Program-made: the position numbers and the translations under genes
Part shown: in pieces, positions 38,435 to 48,489 of the stretch
Position numbering within the stretch: the stretch's first letter is position 1
Layout of the letters: each line of letters starts with the position of its first letter
Source: a virus
Strand: one strand, 5' to 3'
Length of the DNA stretch: 64,000 bases
IMG/VR virus record: IMGVR_UViG_3300042562_002450
Location: 124,001-188,000 of that record
Notes under the pieces: generated by a model
What the model saw: the letters and a program-made list of their open reading frames with translations, nothing else
Told to the model about the DNA's origin: nothing
Database searches by the model: none

Positions 38435-40873
38435 TTAAGTATTAACCGTGGTAATTTGTTTTACTAACCATTTATCAGCAAATGGTTTACCCTTGTTTGT
38501 TTTTAGTAATGTATACGTTCTCTTAATTTCTTTTGCCTTTAAGTCTTCAGAGAGATCAATTTTAATCTCAGCATCTTTAATGATTTGAGTATTTAAACTC
38601 TTTGAATCATCTGCGAGTACTGGACTGTCGACCTTTTCACTCTCAGATAATTTTGTAACTTTTGCTTTTTCAAGATCAGTTACCATATCCTTAAGTGAGT
38701 CCTCTGTTCTTTCTAAGTGTCTCTCGACTTCTGATTGTCGATCTGAAACCTCAAAAAGTCCAGACTTAATTTTTGCATCTACAACTTTTTCTGCTAGATC
38801 TTTTTTTGAGTTATCTTTTACTTCTGTTAAAGAATTTAAAAGTTCCTCAATCTCGTCATTAGCTAAAAGAAGCTGCTGTTCTAAAACCCCAATTTCTTGC
38901 TCAACATCTGCTAGGAAAGGGGCTATAATTGAATCAATTATTCCTCTTTCTGTTGCAAGTTGAACTAGCCTTGTGAGCTCTGCAACTAACGTTTCATCAT
39001 TAAGTTCTATTTGATTATCACATTCAGTTTTTGTACTGTCAAAAATTTCAGTAGTTTCTACTGCATTATCTGCAACTAGAACCTCTTCTGAGCTATCTTC
39101 AACAACAATCTTAGAAGAAATTTTCTCGATATTCTCAAGAATCCTACCTCTAATTGAATCTGAAGCAACAGTCAAAGCAAGAACTTTTTTCGCTGCAACC
39201 ACACATGCTTTATTGAGAATTGGGAAATATTTACCAGAACCAGCACAATCTTTAGCAACAACAGAATCAAAAGAAACTTTAAACTCATCAGAAAGGTAAT
39301 CATTCATTTTATGAACAACTTCTTCTTCAGAAGTTGCTGTTAGCTTAAATTTAGAATCCTTAGATTCTAAGTAAGAACGAACAGATTCTTCTACGGTTTT
39401 ATCTTTTGTTTCGATCATTAAAGAAGCCAAGGCATCTTCATGCTGACTTCGTGCAATCAAAGAAGCGAGTTCAACTGCTTCCTTGGCGGTTAGGTTAACA
39501 CCCTCAATTTTCTGGATTTCTACAAGAATAGAATCTTCAACTGATGCATCGTATTCAGCACCATCAACAAGTTTAGACCTGTTGTTAAGTACTTTTACTT
39601 TCTTCATTACAGCAACTTCATCTGTCAGAGTTTCAGTAACAATTTCAACTACAGGCTCTACAACAACTTCCTCAGTTGTTACCTTGTCGTTAATTACTGG
39701 AATCTGAGAAACAAAATAATCATGTACTGCAGAATTCAATACATCACCTTCAATACCATCTTGAGAAGCTAAAGCGGCAGCTGCTTTTTTTGCCAACTCT
39801 TCTAACTGCTCTGACGAAAATGTTTCAGCATACTTCTTGAATTCCATAGAAGTAAATTCGCCATCCTCACCATACAGAAAGAGAGAAATACTGGCACCAA
39901 TTTGGTCTGCAAATTTGCCCTTCTTCATTTTCTCATTCTCCATTGTTTTGAGTGAGTCTTCAAGTCTTTGAATACTATCTTTTACTTCAATAAGATCGGT
40001 ATTGGTTTCATCTGAGAGAGAGATTAACTTACTATCCTGGTAAGAAAACAGATTGGCCGCAATCGAAAATTTATCAACAAAAGTATTATCCTTAACAAGA
40101 ATAACTGAATCCAATTGTTCAACTTCATCATTTCTAATAAGCTCTATGCCCTTAAAACCAGCAGCATATTGATCAGCAGGTTCGCTGACAATACCAACAT
40201 GGTTGTAACTTTGCTTCCCAGGAATTAACACTACAGGAACTCCCGAGTCATAAACTTGGCCGCGCTCATGTTCGCATGGACCTTCTGATACCCAGTCTTG
40301 GCCACATTCAGAACAAAAAGCAGAATCAGAACTCATAGAAATCGATACAGTTAAATAACGTTCATCTAAAATCTTTTGAATTGTTTCGGGATCAGTAATC
40401 TTCAATGTTCCATTGATATGTCCCAATCCACGATAAGAGTCATTCCCACTATACTCACGAACAACATGCTGAACAAAATCAATCATGCCATTCTTTGGAG
40501 CTTCTTTCTTCTTATCAAGAAAATCCATATGGGATTTTAAATACTTATCTTTAATTAATAGTGGGGCAGATGTGTCAATATAGTCAGCTTGTATAACTCT
40601 TCCTACTGGATCAGAGTCTGAATCATGACCAACTAGTACTGGCTTTTTGTAGTGCTTCGTAAATGTAGAAGCACCTTTTTTCATGTTATCTGGCATGTAG
40701 AAACCGAGATTTCTAGTTACGATACCGGAATGTGTCATTTCAATTTGAGAGATTAGAGACTGACCACTAGGTGATGAGCTATCTTTTGTAGTAAGAAAAT
40801 CCTTACCAGAAAGACTCTTTTTGATTGATGCCTCACCCGTAATGGCATCTATAAACTTTATCGTATTCTTCAT
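38435..40873 (-). CDS. Prohead protease fused to scaffold
   Basis: 812 aa. Residues 1-240 resemble S78/U35-type prohead proteases: 'GHDSDSDPVGRV' (82-93), 'YLTVSISMSSDSAF' (173-186) and 'SYNHVGIVSEPAD' (222-234). These lie on the strands that carry the active-site His and Ser in that family. Between them is a Cys/His insert (C187, C190, C200, H202), possibly a zinc ribbon. Residues about 290-770 are acidic, valine- and serine-rich and coiled-coil-like, as in internal scaffolds that are degraded during maturation. The C-terminal 40 residues are basic (about 'KTNKGKPFADKWLVKQ') and could bind the shell. It lies between portal and capsid genes. Confidence 0.68.
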   Translation of the reverse strand: MKNTIKFIDAITGEASIKKSLSGKDFLTTKDSSSPSGQSLISQIEMTHSGIVTRNLGFYMPDNMKKGASTFTKHYKKPVLVGHDSDSDPVGRVIQADYIDTSAPLLIKDKYLKSHMDFLDKKKEAPKNGMIDFVQHVVREYSGNDSYRGLGHINGTLKITDPETIQKILDERYLTVSISMSSDSAFCSECGQDWVSEGPCEHERGQVYDSGVPVVLIPGKQSYNHVGIVSEPADQYAAGFKGIELIRNDEVEQLDSVILVKDNTFVDKFSIAANLFSYQDSKLISLSDETNTDLIEVKDSIQRLEDSLKTMENEKMKKGKFADQIGASISLFLYGEDGEFTSMEFKKYAETFSSEQLEELAKKAAAALASQDGIEGDVLNSAVHDYFVSQIPVINDKVTTEEVVVEPVVEIVTETLTDEVAVMKKVKVLNNRSKLVDGAEYDASVEDSILVEIQKIEGVNLTAKEAVELASLIARSQHEDALASLMIETKDKTVEESVRSYLESKDSKFKLTATSEEEVVHKMNDYLSDEFKVSFDSVVAKDCAGSGKYFPILNKACVVAAKKVLALTVASDSIRGRILENIEKISSKIVVEDSSEEVLVADNAVETTEIFDSTKTECDNQIELNDETLVAELTRLVQLATERGIIDSIIAPFLADVEQEIGVLEQQLLLANDEIEELLNSLTEVKDNSKKDLAEKVVDAKIKSGLFEVSDRQSEVERHLERTEDSLKDMVTDLEKAKVTKLSESEKVDSPVLADDSKSLNTQIIKDAEIKIDLSEDLKAKEIKRTYTLLKTNKGKPFADKWLVKQITTVNT

Positions 40874-40894
40874 TAATTCACCTATTTTTTAATT

Positions 40895-40923
40895 ATTATA
40901 TGTAACTAGCGTTAATCTGTAAA
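40895..40923 (-). promoter_or_regulatory. Sigma70-like promoter before protease/scaffold gene
   Basis: On the minus strand TTTACA (40918-40923), a 17-base spacer and a perfect TATAAT (40895-40900) precede the protease/scaffold ATG by about 22 bases. The spacing is ideal for a host housekeeping RNA polymerase. It would allow transcription of the capsid genes independent of the portal. Confidence 0.55.
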
Positions 40924-40928
40924 ATATT

Positions 40929-42650
40929 TTAAATAATATCAAGGTATTTATCTAAATATTTACTAGATAGTTCCGCCTCCATTTTCGACTCTGATAGTCT
41001 TAATCTTTTAAGAATTCTTTGTCTACAAGCCTCTTTATTCGCTTTGTAAGTAATAGATTCTCTACCATATCTCTTTTCAAAGAAATCTAAAGTTTTAGTT
41101 TCTCTTTCAATTAAAGAGTCTAGTCTAGACTTCTGTGGGCCAGTCTTTTTTCCATATTGATTTGTTGGAGAATTCTTATTCTTAGCAGAATTAGATGCTG
41201 CTTTAGCTTTACTTGTATTAGCAGAAGAACCTTGCTTAGCCGTAACTAAGTCCTGCTCATGACTCATTTCTGCAATATCAACATTGTTTGTATGTTCGGC
41301 TTCAAGAACTCTAAGAGTATGACGCTCTGTGTACATGTAGTCTTCTTGCCACTTCTCAAGAGGTTGCTTACCAACTATCTCTCTTGTCTCATTTAGATCA
41401 ATAATATCAGAATTATAAAGAAGCTGCGCGTTGACATTCTTCTTCATTTGTTCTTCAATATCAATTTCTTTAAACTGTAGCTGAACAAAATTATCTTCTA
41501 CTAATGGATCAAAGCTGAAATCAGCTTCTAGTAATAGTTCAGTTATAACTTCTTGATTAATGATTTCTTCAAGAACTGACTGGTAGTCTTTTACGGAATC
41601 AATTAATGACTTCGATAATGAATCTGCAGTTGATCTATTTGATGTGTCTCCATCTCCAATGTCAATTGAAGATATACCGAGTCCTGCAAGGACTCTATTC
41701 TTGAAATAACTAAGTACAGGTTGATAGTTAGGGATCTGACCGTTGGCTCCAATATACTCAATACTATGACGCTCAGGTGTTACTATACCACCCTCTGTTG
41801 GCATCGTTTGAATTAGTTGCCTAACATAGTCAACTTCATCTATAACTTCACCATTAGGTAGTGTTACATTCCCTGCTGGCTTCTCTGGAGTTCCAACCTT
41901 ATATTGAAATATAGGAAATAAAGTTTGATAGAAAAGTATTTCTACATTTTCCTCTAGTCTCCTAAGTGCTTGAATATCTGGGATAACTGGAACTATTTTA
42001 GGGGTGCCAAATGTAAAACCTGGTTTCACATCACATTTAAAATGAATAATATCTTCAGGTCTAAACTTTCTAACTTTATCGTTAGGAAGTCTTTGCTCAT
42101 ACTCGATTACTTTTCCGAATTCATCTTTTTTAATATAAACATTTTCTGCACCCATTGGGAAGTATCCAGCAATAGGTTTTGATCTTTGAACTCCACGAGA
42201 TCCGCCAGAAATATTTTCTTTTCGAACCTTAACCCAGAAGAAGTTAGACTTTGAGATTAGCTCTTTACCTGTCTGCCTAAGTAGGCTCCGCCAAGGAATA
42301 CTACTAACGTATTCAATTTGACGAATTCTATTTTTAACATATCTAATAGTATCTTCATTCTTTCCTGAAAAAACTTCTCCTTCTTTAAACATTAAGGAAG
42401 TCTTTTTTTGAAAAGCTTGTCGTACATATGACTCACCATCTTCAATTAATGAAATCTCTACAAGATTATATTCAGATGGCCGAAAGATCTGCCGCATACC
42501 ATATTGAGAAACAGGATCCTTAACATTGGGAGCTTTCCCATTTGTTCGACCTAGTTTCACTACATTACTACTCTTCCCTAGCTCTTTCTGATTAGCAGGT
42601 TGAGACTTTTTCTTAGTGACTATTCTTTTTGCCATAAGTTTGCTGCCCAT
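40929..42650 (-). CDS. Portal protein
   Basis: 573 aa. Portal-like features are 'RQIFRPSEYNLVEISLIEDG' early, a wing domain with 'GKVIEYEQRLPNDKVRKFRP', the 'EDIIHFKCD ... FGTPKIVPV' segment (typical P-E-D-I-I-H-F ... G-x-P), 'PNYQPVLSYFKNRVLAGLGI' and a clip-region 'NRSTADSLSKSLIDSVKDYQ'. It forms the dodecameric DNA channel at one vertex. It is followed by protease/scaffold and capsid genes. The start could be 42650 or 42635 (ATGGCAAAAAG); neither has a strong ribosome binding site. The N-terminus overlaps the preceding gene by 16-31 nt. Confidence 0.88.
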   Translation of the reverse strand: MGSKLMAKRIVTKKKSQPANQKELGKSSNVVKLGRTNGKAPNVKDPVSQYGMRQIFRPSEYNLVEISLIEDGESYVRQAFQKKTSLMFKEGEVFSGKNEDTIRYVKNRIRQIEYVSSIPWRSLLRQTGKELISKSNFFWVKVRKENISGGSRGVQRSKPIAGYFPMGAENVYIKKDEFGKVIEYEQRLPNDKVRKFRPEDIIHFKCDVKPGFTFGTPKIVPVIPDIQALRRLEENVEILFYQTLFPIFQYKVGTPEKPAGNVTLPNGEVIDEVDYVRQLIQTMPTEGGIVTPERHSIEYIGANGQIPNYQPVLSYFKNRVLAGLGISSIDIGDGDTSNRSTADSLSKSLIDSVKDYQSVLEEIINQEVITELLLEADFSFDPLVEDNFVQLQFKEIDIEEQMKKNVNAQLLYNSDIIDLNETREIVGKQPLEKWQEDYMYTERHTLRVLEAEHTNNVDIAEMSHEQDLVTAKQGSSANTSKAKAASNSAKNKNSPTNQYGKKTGPQKSRLDSLIERETKTLDFFEKRYGRESITYKANKEACRQRILKRLRLSESKMEAELSSKYLDKYLDII

Positions 42651-44911
42651 TTTTTAACGGTATCAGATGAGCCAAAATCAATGGCTGATTTACTACAAAA
42701 TTCATTGCTTATGATAGCATAGCTTGTTTTGAAATGTAAATCAAGGTCAGATCCCGCCCTAACCCCTGCATCTATTTCTATATTCTTAGAACTAATATCG
42801 CCTAAGTCTGGAATAATACCATCTTTATTCATTTTGTGAACTTCATTTAAGTCATTAAAACTTACTGTTTTAACTATAGAATTAAGATTCACAGAACTGT
42901 CACCAAACATATCTTCACTAAGATTCATGTCACCATAGTCAACACCAGAGACATTTACTTTAGCTCCAGAAGGAACAATTACAATTAATGGCTGACCATC
43001 TGCGTCGGTAGCTTCAAGAAAGTCAAATGGCATGCCACTTTGATTCTCTGCAGCCTTTATTCCTTTAACTGCTTCTGATAATGCTTTTCCTGGACCTTTT
43101 TTACAAAACTTTTTGAAATTAAGAAGTCCACCTTTACTTAATTTTTGAACTGCATTAACCATTGAGATTAATCGCATGAACTTCTGAATCATCCTTGTGA
43201 ATTCAATCTGATCTGACTGATTAGACATTCGACCAAGCATGATCCTCATAAATTCTTCTCTATATATATCTATAGATTGCTTCACAATACCGATACCATC
43301 ATTTATTGCTTCGGTTAGATCTGTAATTATACTTTTCTGGGCTCTCTCTAAATTGTCAATAGCAGCAGTTGCATTAGATGTTAATGTTTGATTAGCTAAT
43401 GAATTCTGTAATGTATTTGATTTATTAAAATCAGAAGGTCCCTTTGGTGTCATTCTGCCAAGTAATCCCTTTCGATCTTTGTCAATAGCTGCAAGCTCTC
43501 TATCGATTACTGCTATCTCTTTATCAAAAGTACGAGCTCCTACTTTTTCCTGAAAAGCTTTATTTTGTTTCTTGTCTAAAACTTGACCTTCTTTGAAATC
43601 TTTATTATTTCTATAATTTAAAAAATCAAGATTTGGAGTTAGTGAAATGCCATCTCTTACAAGTTTGGTTTTGATTACTCTTTCTTCTCTATCTGAAGGA
43701 AATAATCGTTTTGATCTATCTGCATTAACCAATGGTTTTGCATTTGAGTTGAGCGGATCCCTAGAAACTCTTCCAGTTCCTTCTTTATTTTCTATTTCGA
43801 AACTTCTCTTTCTATCTAGTTCAACTTTTCTAAGTCTTAATGCTTTTGCTTTTGATTCTAAGAAATTAACTTTATCTCTATTGAATTTATCTCGATTCAT
43901 ATCTGCAATATTAATTGCACCATTTATTTGTTTCTGTAGATTCGTGATCTGAAATTCAAGAGCTCTAACAATACATTTTAATGGACCAATAATTAGGTCT
44001 GCATACTTATCTAGATTACTAGTAAGACTGCCAATAACAGGTGCCAAGAAAGGACTAAGTAGCTGATTCAATATATTATCAAGACTACTCAATCCAAGAT
44101 CAAAATACTTAAGCTGCATTAGACTAAGCAATGACAACAATCCAGTAATATCTGGAATACACTGGCCATCAAGAAATTTAAAAAGATTACAGAAGTCTTT
44201 CCCGAATTCATCTAACTTTCCACTAAATAAACTACGAAGCATATCGAGAAGCTCTTTCCATTTCTTCTTCATATCTGCAGCCATGTTTAACCAAGGCAGG
44301 CCAAACTCAGCAGTAAAACTAACTCTAAATTCACAAGGAATACATCCTTTTAATAACTGAGAAACAGCCTTGTCGCTTTTAAAGTTATCAAGATAGTTTC
44401 CTTTTTCTAATACAGAACGAGAGCCAGCAGCAGGAGTATCTGCAAGAACTCTTTGATTGAGACTATTTAATTCAACTTCAGATATAGCTGTAAGTTCAGC
44501 TTGTTTTTGTGCTACTGACTTACTAGCCTCAAATTTATTTCCCATAACTATAGACTTATAGGGATTTGCAAGATCAACATTACGTATTAATTTATCCCCA
44601 TATTGATTCTCAGCAAAAGCTTGAGTATATCTACTAAGAATAGATTCGCCTTCTTTCTTTCCTTGTTCTTCTGCTTTCTTTGCAATAAAGTTAACACCTC
44701 TCATGGAGTTTTTTAATGTAGTTATTCCATTTTTAGCTATATGTGATTGAAGTGCAGTAGTGGTGCTAACTGCATCTGTCTTATATCCATAGGCTTGATA
44801 TTTAGATAAAAGGATACTGGCATATCCTCTTTGTTCAGTTAATTCTGATGTCTTAAAATTTGAAGATAAGGTTCTTGCTCTTTCTAGTAAATCCTGGTTA
44901 GCTGTTGTCAT
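42620..44911 (-). CDS. Large head-side protein upstream of portal, unknown
   Basis: 763 aa. N-terminal third helical and charged. Residues about 185-310 are hydrophobic and Cys-containing ('LLKGCIPCEFRVSFTAEFG', 'DFCNLFKFLDGQCIPDITG', 'LLSLLSLMQLKYFDLGLSSL'). Residues 320-500 are strongly coiled-coil. The remainder is helical, with a short beta-rich C-terminus. No family is recognised. The position between small head genes and the portal suggests an internal head or ejection protein. Confidence 0.55.
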   Translation of the reverse strand: MTTANQDLLERARTLSSNFKTSELTEQRGYASILLSKYQAYGYKTDAVSTTTALQSHIAKNGITTLKNSMRGVNFIAKKAEEQGKKEGESILSRYTQAFAENQYGDKLIRNVDLANPYKSIVMGNKFEASKSVAQKQAELTAISEVELNSLNQRVLADTPAAGSRSVLEKGNYLDNFKSDKAVSQLLKGCIPCEFRVSFTAEFGLPWLNMAADMKKKWKELLDMLRSLFSGKLDEFGKDFCNLFKFLDGQCIPDITGLLSLLSLMQLKYFDLGLSSLDNILNQLLSPFLAPVIGSLTSNLDKYADLIIGPLKCIVRALEFQITNLQKQINGAINIADMNRDKFNRDKVNFLESKAKALRLRKVELDRKRSFEIENKEGTGRVSRDPLNSNAKPLVNADRSKRLFPSDREERVIKTKLVRDGISLTPNLDFLNYRNNKDFKEGQVLDKKQNKAFQEKVGARTFDKEIAVIDRELAAIDKDRKGLLGRMTPKGPSDFNKSNTLQNSLANQTLTSNATAAIDNLERAQKSIITDLTEAINDGIGIVKQSIDIYREEFMRIMLGRMSNQSDQIEFTRMIQKFMRLISMVNAVQKLSKGGLLNFKKFCKKGPGKALSEAVKGIKAAENQSGMPFDFLEATDADGQPLIVIVPSGAKVNVSGVDYGDMNLSEDMFGDSSVNLNSIVKTVSFNDLNEVHKMNKDGIIPDLGDISSKNIEIDAGVRAGSDLDLHFKTSYAIISNEFCSKSAIDFGSSDTVKKWAANLWQKE

Positions 44912-45379
44912 TTAAACGACTCCAATATCAAGTTTAATTTTAGTGTTAGCTAAGGCTTGATCTGCAGAGTAAACAGGAGACAATGGAGCAAGAGCTGGCC
45001 CTTGAGCTTGAAGTGTTGCATCTGCTCTTTCCATTCCAACCCTAACAGGTACAACCAAAGTAGCTGGAGGTGGAGGAGTAACGATTGGAGGTGCAGTAAT
45101 TATTCCTGGGCCTGTAGGTATTGCACCACTTGGTGCCTGTGGAGCTATGTGATTATGTCCAACAATTGCAGCCTGCAAAGCAGTAACTGCAGCGGCAATC
45201 GAACTATTTGCATTTGCTTCTACAGTAGTAATCCTAGCGTTCATTTCATTAACCATCTGAGTATAGTCTTCTATGTGTATGAATTCATATTTTAAAAAAA
45301 GAGTATGAATCGTTCTATAGAGCTTCATCCATCTTTCTGAGATCGTTATATTTGAAGCTAAAATATTAGGCAACGCCAT
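44912..45379 (-). CDS. Small protein with Pro/Ala-rich middle, head region
   Basis: 155 aa. A helical N-terminus (about residues 10-60) is followed by an alanine-rich segment and a proline-rich linker (about 80-112, including TAPPIVTPPPPATL). The start overlaps the preceding gene by 14 nt. The function is unknown; the architecture suggests a flexible tether in the virion. Confidence 0.55.
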   Translation of the reverse strand: MALPNILASNITISERWMKLYRTIHTLFLKYEFIHIEDYTQMVNEMNARITTVEANANSSIAAAVTALQAAIVGHNHIAPQAPSGAIPTGPGIITAPPIVTPPPPATLVVPVRVGMERADATLQAQGPALAPLSPVYSADQALANTKIKLDIGVV

Positions 45380-45839
45380 CTAGTATTCCATTATTGTTAG
45401 TCATTCTTTCTTGTAGTTCTCTATTCAGAATCTCTTCATAATCACGTATTGTTTTATATTTAGAATATGTAATAACTCCAGAAGCTGTTCCGAAGATTGA
45501 TCTTTCTGCATTTGCAATAAGTTCATTTTCTGAATCATCAGGATCATAAGTGAATACAATCTTATCCATAGCCTCTTCTGCTTTTTTTGAAAGATCATCA
45601 AAGTCTTCAATCAAAGAATCTAGCTCAGCGATAGAAGAATCCATAAGGGATAAGATTTCCATATCACTAGGTTCTGCATTCTGAAAAGAAGAGAACTGAG
45701 GTGCATTTGTTTTAAGTGATTCATACTTTAACTTAGTTGTCTGATTGATCTTTGAAAGATCCTCAGTAGATAAGTTCTTAGTAACATAAGGTCTAATGAT
45801 GCTAATCTTAACATCAAAGGATTGAGCAACTGAACTCAT
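45366..45839 (-). CDS. Small acidic head-region protein, unknown
   Basis: 157 aa, acidic and helical (for example MDSSIAELDSLIEDFDDLSK), with no recognised motif. It is 2 nt downstream of the beta-rich 154-aa gene and overlaps the next gene by 14 nt. Virion assembly or head structure is inferred only from context. Confidence 0.5.
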   Translation of the reverse strand: MSSVAQSFDVKISIIRPYVTKNLSTEDLSKINQTTKLKYESLKTNAPQFSSFQNAEPSDMEILSLMDSSIAELDSLIEDFDDLSKKAEEAMDKIVFTYDPDDSENELIANAERSIFGTASGVITYSKYKTIRDYEEILNRELQERMTNNNGILDGVA

Positions 45840-45841
45840 GA

Positions 45842-46306
45842 TTATCCTCCGATTGGATTTTCTTCAGCTGTTAACTGAATACTTACATCTCTAAGAGCTC
45901 CAATCCTTGCACCTGGAGGAATAGTAACTTGAATCCAAAGAGGCTTATAAGAAGTATCTCCGAGATTTGTTGTCCCCACATTTGTAATAATAGCAACATC
46001 TCCAGATTGAGTTGAAGCCCATTCAGAACGAGAAGGTTGAGCATCTTTAACGATAACCTTATAACCAATATAAGCTTCTGGATAATTAACATCTCCAAGC
46101 CTAACTTTAGTTGCAGGAACAGGAGTTAACCTAATATCGGTATAGTAGAAGTCAGCATTGTTATTTTTTAGAAATAATTGTTTTTCTACAGTCTCTCCGT
46201 TCGTACCATTATGAGTAGTCTGGATTGGTCTGCTCTGCATACCATCTTGAGATATTTCTAAGTATTGATTATTATCTTTGTCGTATTCGAAAATACTTAA
46301 GCTCAT
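45842..46306 (-). CDS. Beta-rich small structural protein after terminase
   Basis: 154 aa, predicted mostly beta ('LFLKNNNADFYYTDIRLTP', 'YIGYKVIVKDAQPS', 'PLWIQVTIPPGARIGALRDV'). It is preceded by its own promoter-like region and by the terminator that follows the terminase gene, so it starts a separate transcription unit with the head genes downstream. It could be a head decoration protein. The AAAAGGGAAC leader gives a modest ribosome binding site. Confidence 0.55.
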   Translation of the reverse strand: MSLSIFEYDKDNNQYLEISQDGMQSRPIQTTHNGTNGETVEKQLFLKNNNADFYYTDIRLTPVPATKVRLGDVNYPEAYIGYKVIVKDAQPSRSEWASTQSGDVAIITNVGTTNLGDTSYKPLWIQVTIPPGARIGALRDVSIQLTAEENPIGG

Positions 46307-46323
46307 TGGGTTCCCTTTTAATG

Positions 46324-46370
46324 TTATAAAGTATATCTAGGATTTTAAACTTGGTAGGTACTGATGTCAA
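46324..46370 (-). promoter_or_regulatory. Sigma70-like promoter plus GATATACTTTATAA box
   Basis: On the minus strand TTGACA (46365-46370), 17 bases, TAAAAT (46342-46347), then 4 bases later GATATACTTTATAA (46324-46337). The same box, preceded 4-5 bases upstream by a -10-like hexamer, occurs before the terminase gene and before the first late gene. It drives the 154-aa gene and the head operon. Confidence 0.55.
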
Positions 46371-46376
46371 CGGAAA

Positions 46377-46424
46377 TATAAAAGGGCACACAAAGGAAAA
46401 AAGGAGTAAACCCTTATGTGCCCA
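46377..46424 (-). terminator. Terminator after terminase large subunit gene
   Basis: Long inverted repeat GGGCACA (46384-46390) with TGTGCCC (46417-46423), reinforced by inner AAGG/CCTT pairing, and followed on the minus strand by TTTTATATTT. It lies 8 nt after the terminase stop and upstream of the next promoter. Confidence 0.65.
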
Positions 46425-46431
46425 AACACAC

Positions 46432-48435
46432 CTAGATAATTGATCTAGATATTCTTCTGGAGTTTCTAGCTGTTTTAATTGAATCTCTTGCATTCCTTCT
46501 TATGTCACGTCTGTCATCATTATTGAAAGCTTCTTTCGAATAAATACGACCTGAGTTTGTTCCATAAATCGGATTATTTAAAAATGATACTCCGTTCCTT
46601 ACACTATTACTAGTAATATCTGAACGAGTTTCTGGTCTTTGTATTGATCTTCCACCAATAGATGGCTCTGCTATATTCCCAGAACCTTGCCCAAAAGATC
46701 CGCTAACAGCAACACTACTTGAGAAATGCTGTTTAGTGTACTCACCTAGTTCAATTTCTAAGCCAACTACTGCTAACATAAAAGCATCAAGATCATGATC
46801 TCCAGCTGGGCCAGCTTGATATATTGCCATCCCAGAAGCATTAACTCTTGCTATGCTGTAACCATGCAATTGCTTAAGTAGGACTTCATCTTCAGATGAA
46901 AAGTTAATCATTCCTCTTTCAAAAAACCGAACATTACTTTCAATGATAAATGGTTTCATATGCATTTTCTGAGGTAATCCAGTTACTGGATCAAATACAT
47001 CTAACTTAGAACTTGAGTTTATACCTTTAGTGTTTATGAAATTCATATCTAAATGAGCGAATTGATCTTTTCTCATTTGGGCATCTTGACCGATCTTACG
47101 AAGGAGCTCAATCTGAGTTGCACCATAACCAGTGTCGACATAGATATATGTACAGTTCCAAATACGATTCATTTCTAATGCTTTCTGAACTGCAGCAGTC
47201 TGAACCCATCCTGCTTTTTGAACAGTGGCAGATGCCACACATCTAATACGCCCATCACCTGGACTATATTCTACTATTCGGATTTTTGTCCCATTTTCCG
47301 CATCATTCCAGTCGATACCCATTGAATATATATAGTCACGATTATAAACCATATCTTCATACTTATAAGAAACCATAGCAGTTTCCAACAAGCCAAACTG
47401 AAAAACTGATGTAGCTGCTTCTCCAAACTCTGCAAGAATTTCATGTTGCCATCCAATTTCTGTACGATAGGATGCTCGAAGTTCTGCTTCCATCTTTGGA
47501 CCCCAAGAAGGATTAGACAAAGAAGAATAAAAGAACTCTTTAAAATCCATACGTTGAGTACAAAAATCATAAAAGTATTCTCTACGACCTGATGGCGTAG
47601 AAGCTGCAATCATCTCTACATCATTATGCTCCATTAAGAGAGCGATAACAGTATCGATATCTTCCTGCTTTAAATAGTCCATCTCATCCATCATAATAAA
47701 ATCAGCAGGCTGACCTCGGACAGAAGATGCACCAGATGAACCAGCAGAAAATCCAGAAATAATCATTCCAGACTTTAATGTAACTTTGTAATAAGGTGTA
47801 GCAACAAATGATTCAACCTCAGAGGCAAGCTCTGGATTCATATCAAACATACGCTTCATACGAGCAAAGAAATCTTTTACCTGTGATAAATAAGGAGCAA
47901 GGAATAGAATAGATCCAAACCCTTTAACCCATTCATTACGGTGAGCATCCCATCTTTGTTCTTTTGGGGAATTATTAAATAAACGAAATAATGCCCAGAT
48001 CAACATAACTTCAGACTTACCTAATCGACGACCACAACGTAAAACTTTGCGCTTACTGGAACATCTTAAGATATTAGATTGATACTCAATCTGCTTATTC
48101 GATTTACGGGGTCTCCAACCAAAGTACTTTTCAGCCCAAGTAACCGCATCGTAAACTGCAGTTAAATCATATAATTCGCCGTCAGAAATCTTCTCTCCAG
48201 ACTCTTTCTCAATTCTTTCTAATAGATAATCTTGTCGAGGGATATATTTATTCTCATCAGGGATACCTTTGCAATCAATAATGAAGTCGCCCTTTTTATA
48301 TAAAGGCAAACCAGTTTCATTATTAACGGGGCCATCTATAATGGCTACCCTACTATTAACACAATCAAGACAAAATTGGGTAAGCTTCTTACCTTCTTTT
48401 GCCAGCGTGACTGAGGGATGCGGGACAAAACTCAT
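46432..48435 (-). CDS. terL: Terminase large subunit
   Basis: 667 aa, DNA-packaging motor with ATPase and nuclease domains. The Walker A-like motif is CGRRLGKS (residues 134-141), Walker B is FIMMDE (246-251) and the coupling motif is AASTPSGR (277-284). The RNase-H-like nuclease has SMGIDW (D375), YVDTGYG (D434) and GDHDLDAF (D548/D550), so both activities look intact. The C-terminus is Ser/Arg-rich. It is flanked by an HNH nuclease gene upstream, a common pairing, and by a terminator downstream. A promoter-like box lies about 30-54 bases upstream of the ATG. Confidence 0.95.
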   Translation of the reverse strand: MSFVPHPSVTLAKEGKKLTQFCLDCVNSRVAIIDGPVNNETGLPLYKKGDFIIDCKGIPDENKYIPRQDYLLERIEKESGEKISDGELYDLTAVYDAVTWAEKYFGWRPRKSNKQIEYQSNILRCSSKRKVLRCGRRLGKSEVMLIWALFRLFNNSPKEQRWDAHRNEWVKGFGSILFLAPYLSQVKDFFARMKRMFDMNPELASEVESFVATPYYKVTLKSGMIISGFSAGSSGASSVRGQPADFIMMDEMDYLKQEDIDTVIALLMEHNDVEMIAASTPSGRREYFYDFCTQRMDFKEFFYSSLSNPSWGPKMEAELRASYRTEIGWQHEILAEFGEAATSVFQFGLLETAMVSYKYEDMVYNRDYIYSMGIDWNDAENGTKIRIVEYSPGDGRIRCVASATVQKAGWVQTAAVQKALEMNRIWNCTYIYVDTGYGATQIELLRKIGQDAQMRKDQFAHLDMNFINTKGINSSSKLDVFDPVTGLPQKMHMKPFIIESNVRFFERGMINFSSEDEVLLKQLHGYSIARVNASGMAIYQAGPAGDHDLDAFMLAVVGLEIELGEYTKQHFSSSVAVSGSFGQGSGNIAEPSIGGRSIQRPETRSDITSNSVRNGVSFLNNPIYGTNSGRIYSKEAFNNDDRRDIRRNARDSIKTARNSRRISRSII

Positions 48436-48464
48436 TCTTTACCTCGCGTTTTTCTCGCGATTTT

Positions 48465-48489
48465 TTGTATAGTATATCACATAATTATA
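48465..48489 (-). promoter_or_regulatory. Late promoter-like element before terminase
   Basis: Minus strand TATAAT (48484-48489), 5 bases, then GATATACTATACAA (48465-48478). No good -35 hexamer is visible, which would fit a phage-modified or phage-specific polymerase. A short GC-rich inverted repeat (TCGCGAG...CTCGCG type, about 48443-48460) follows in the leader. Confidence 0.45.
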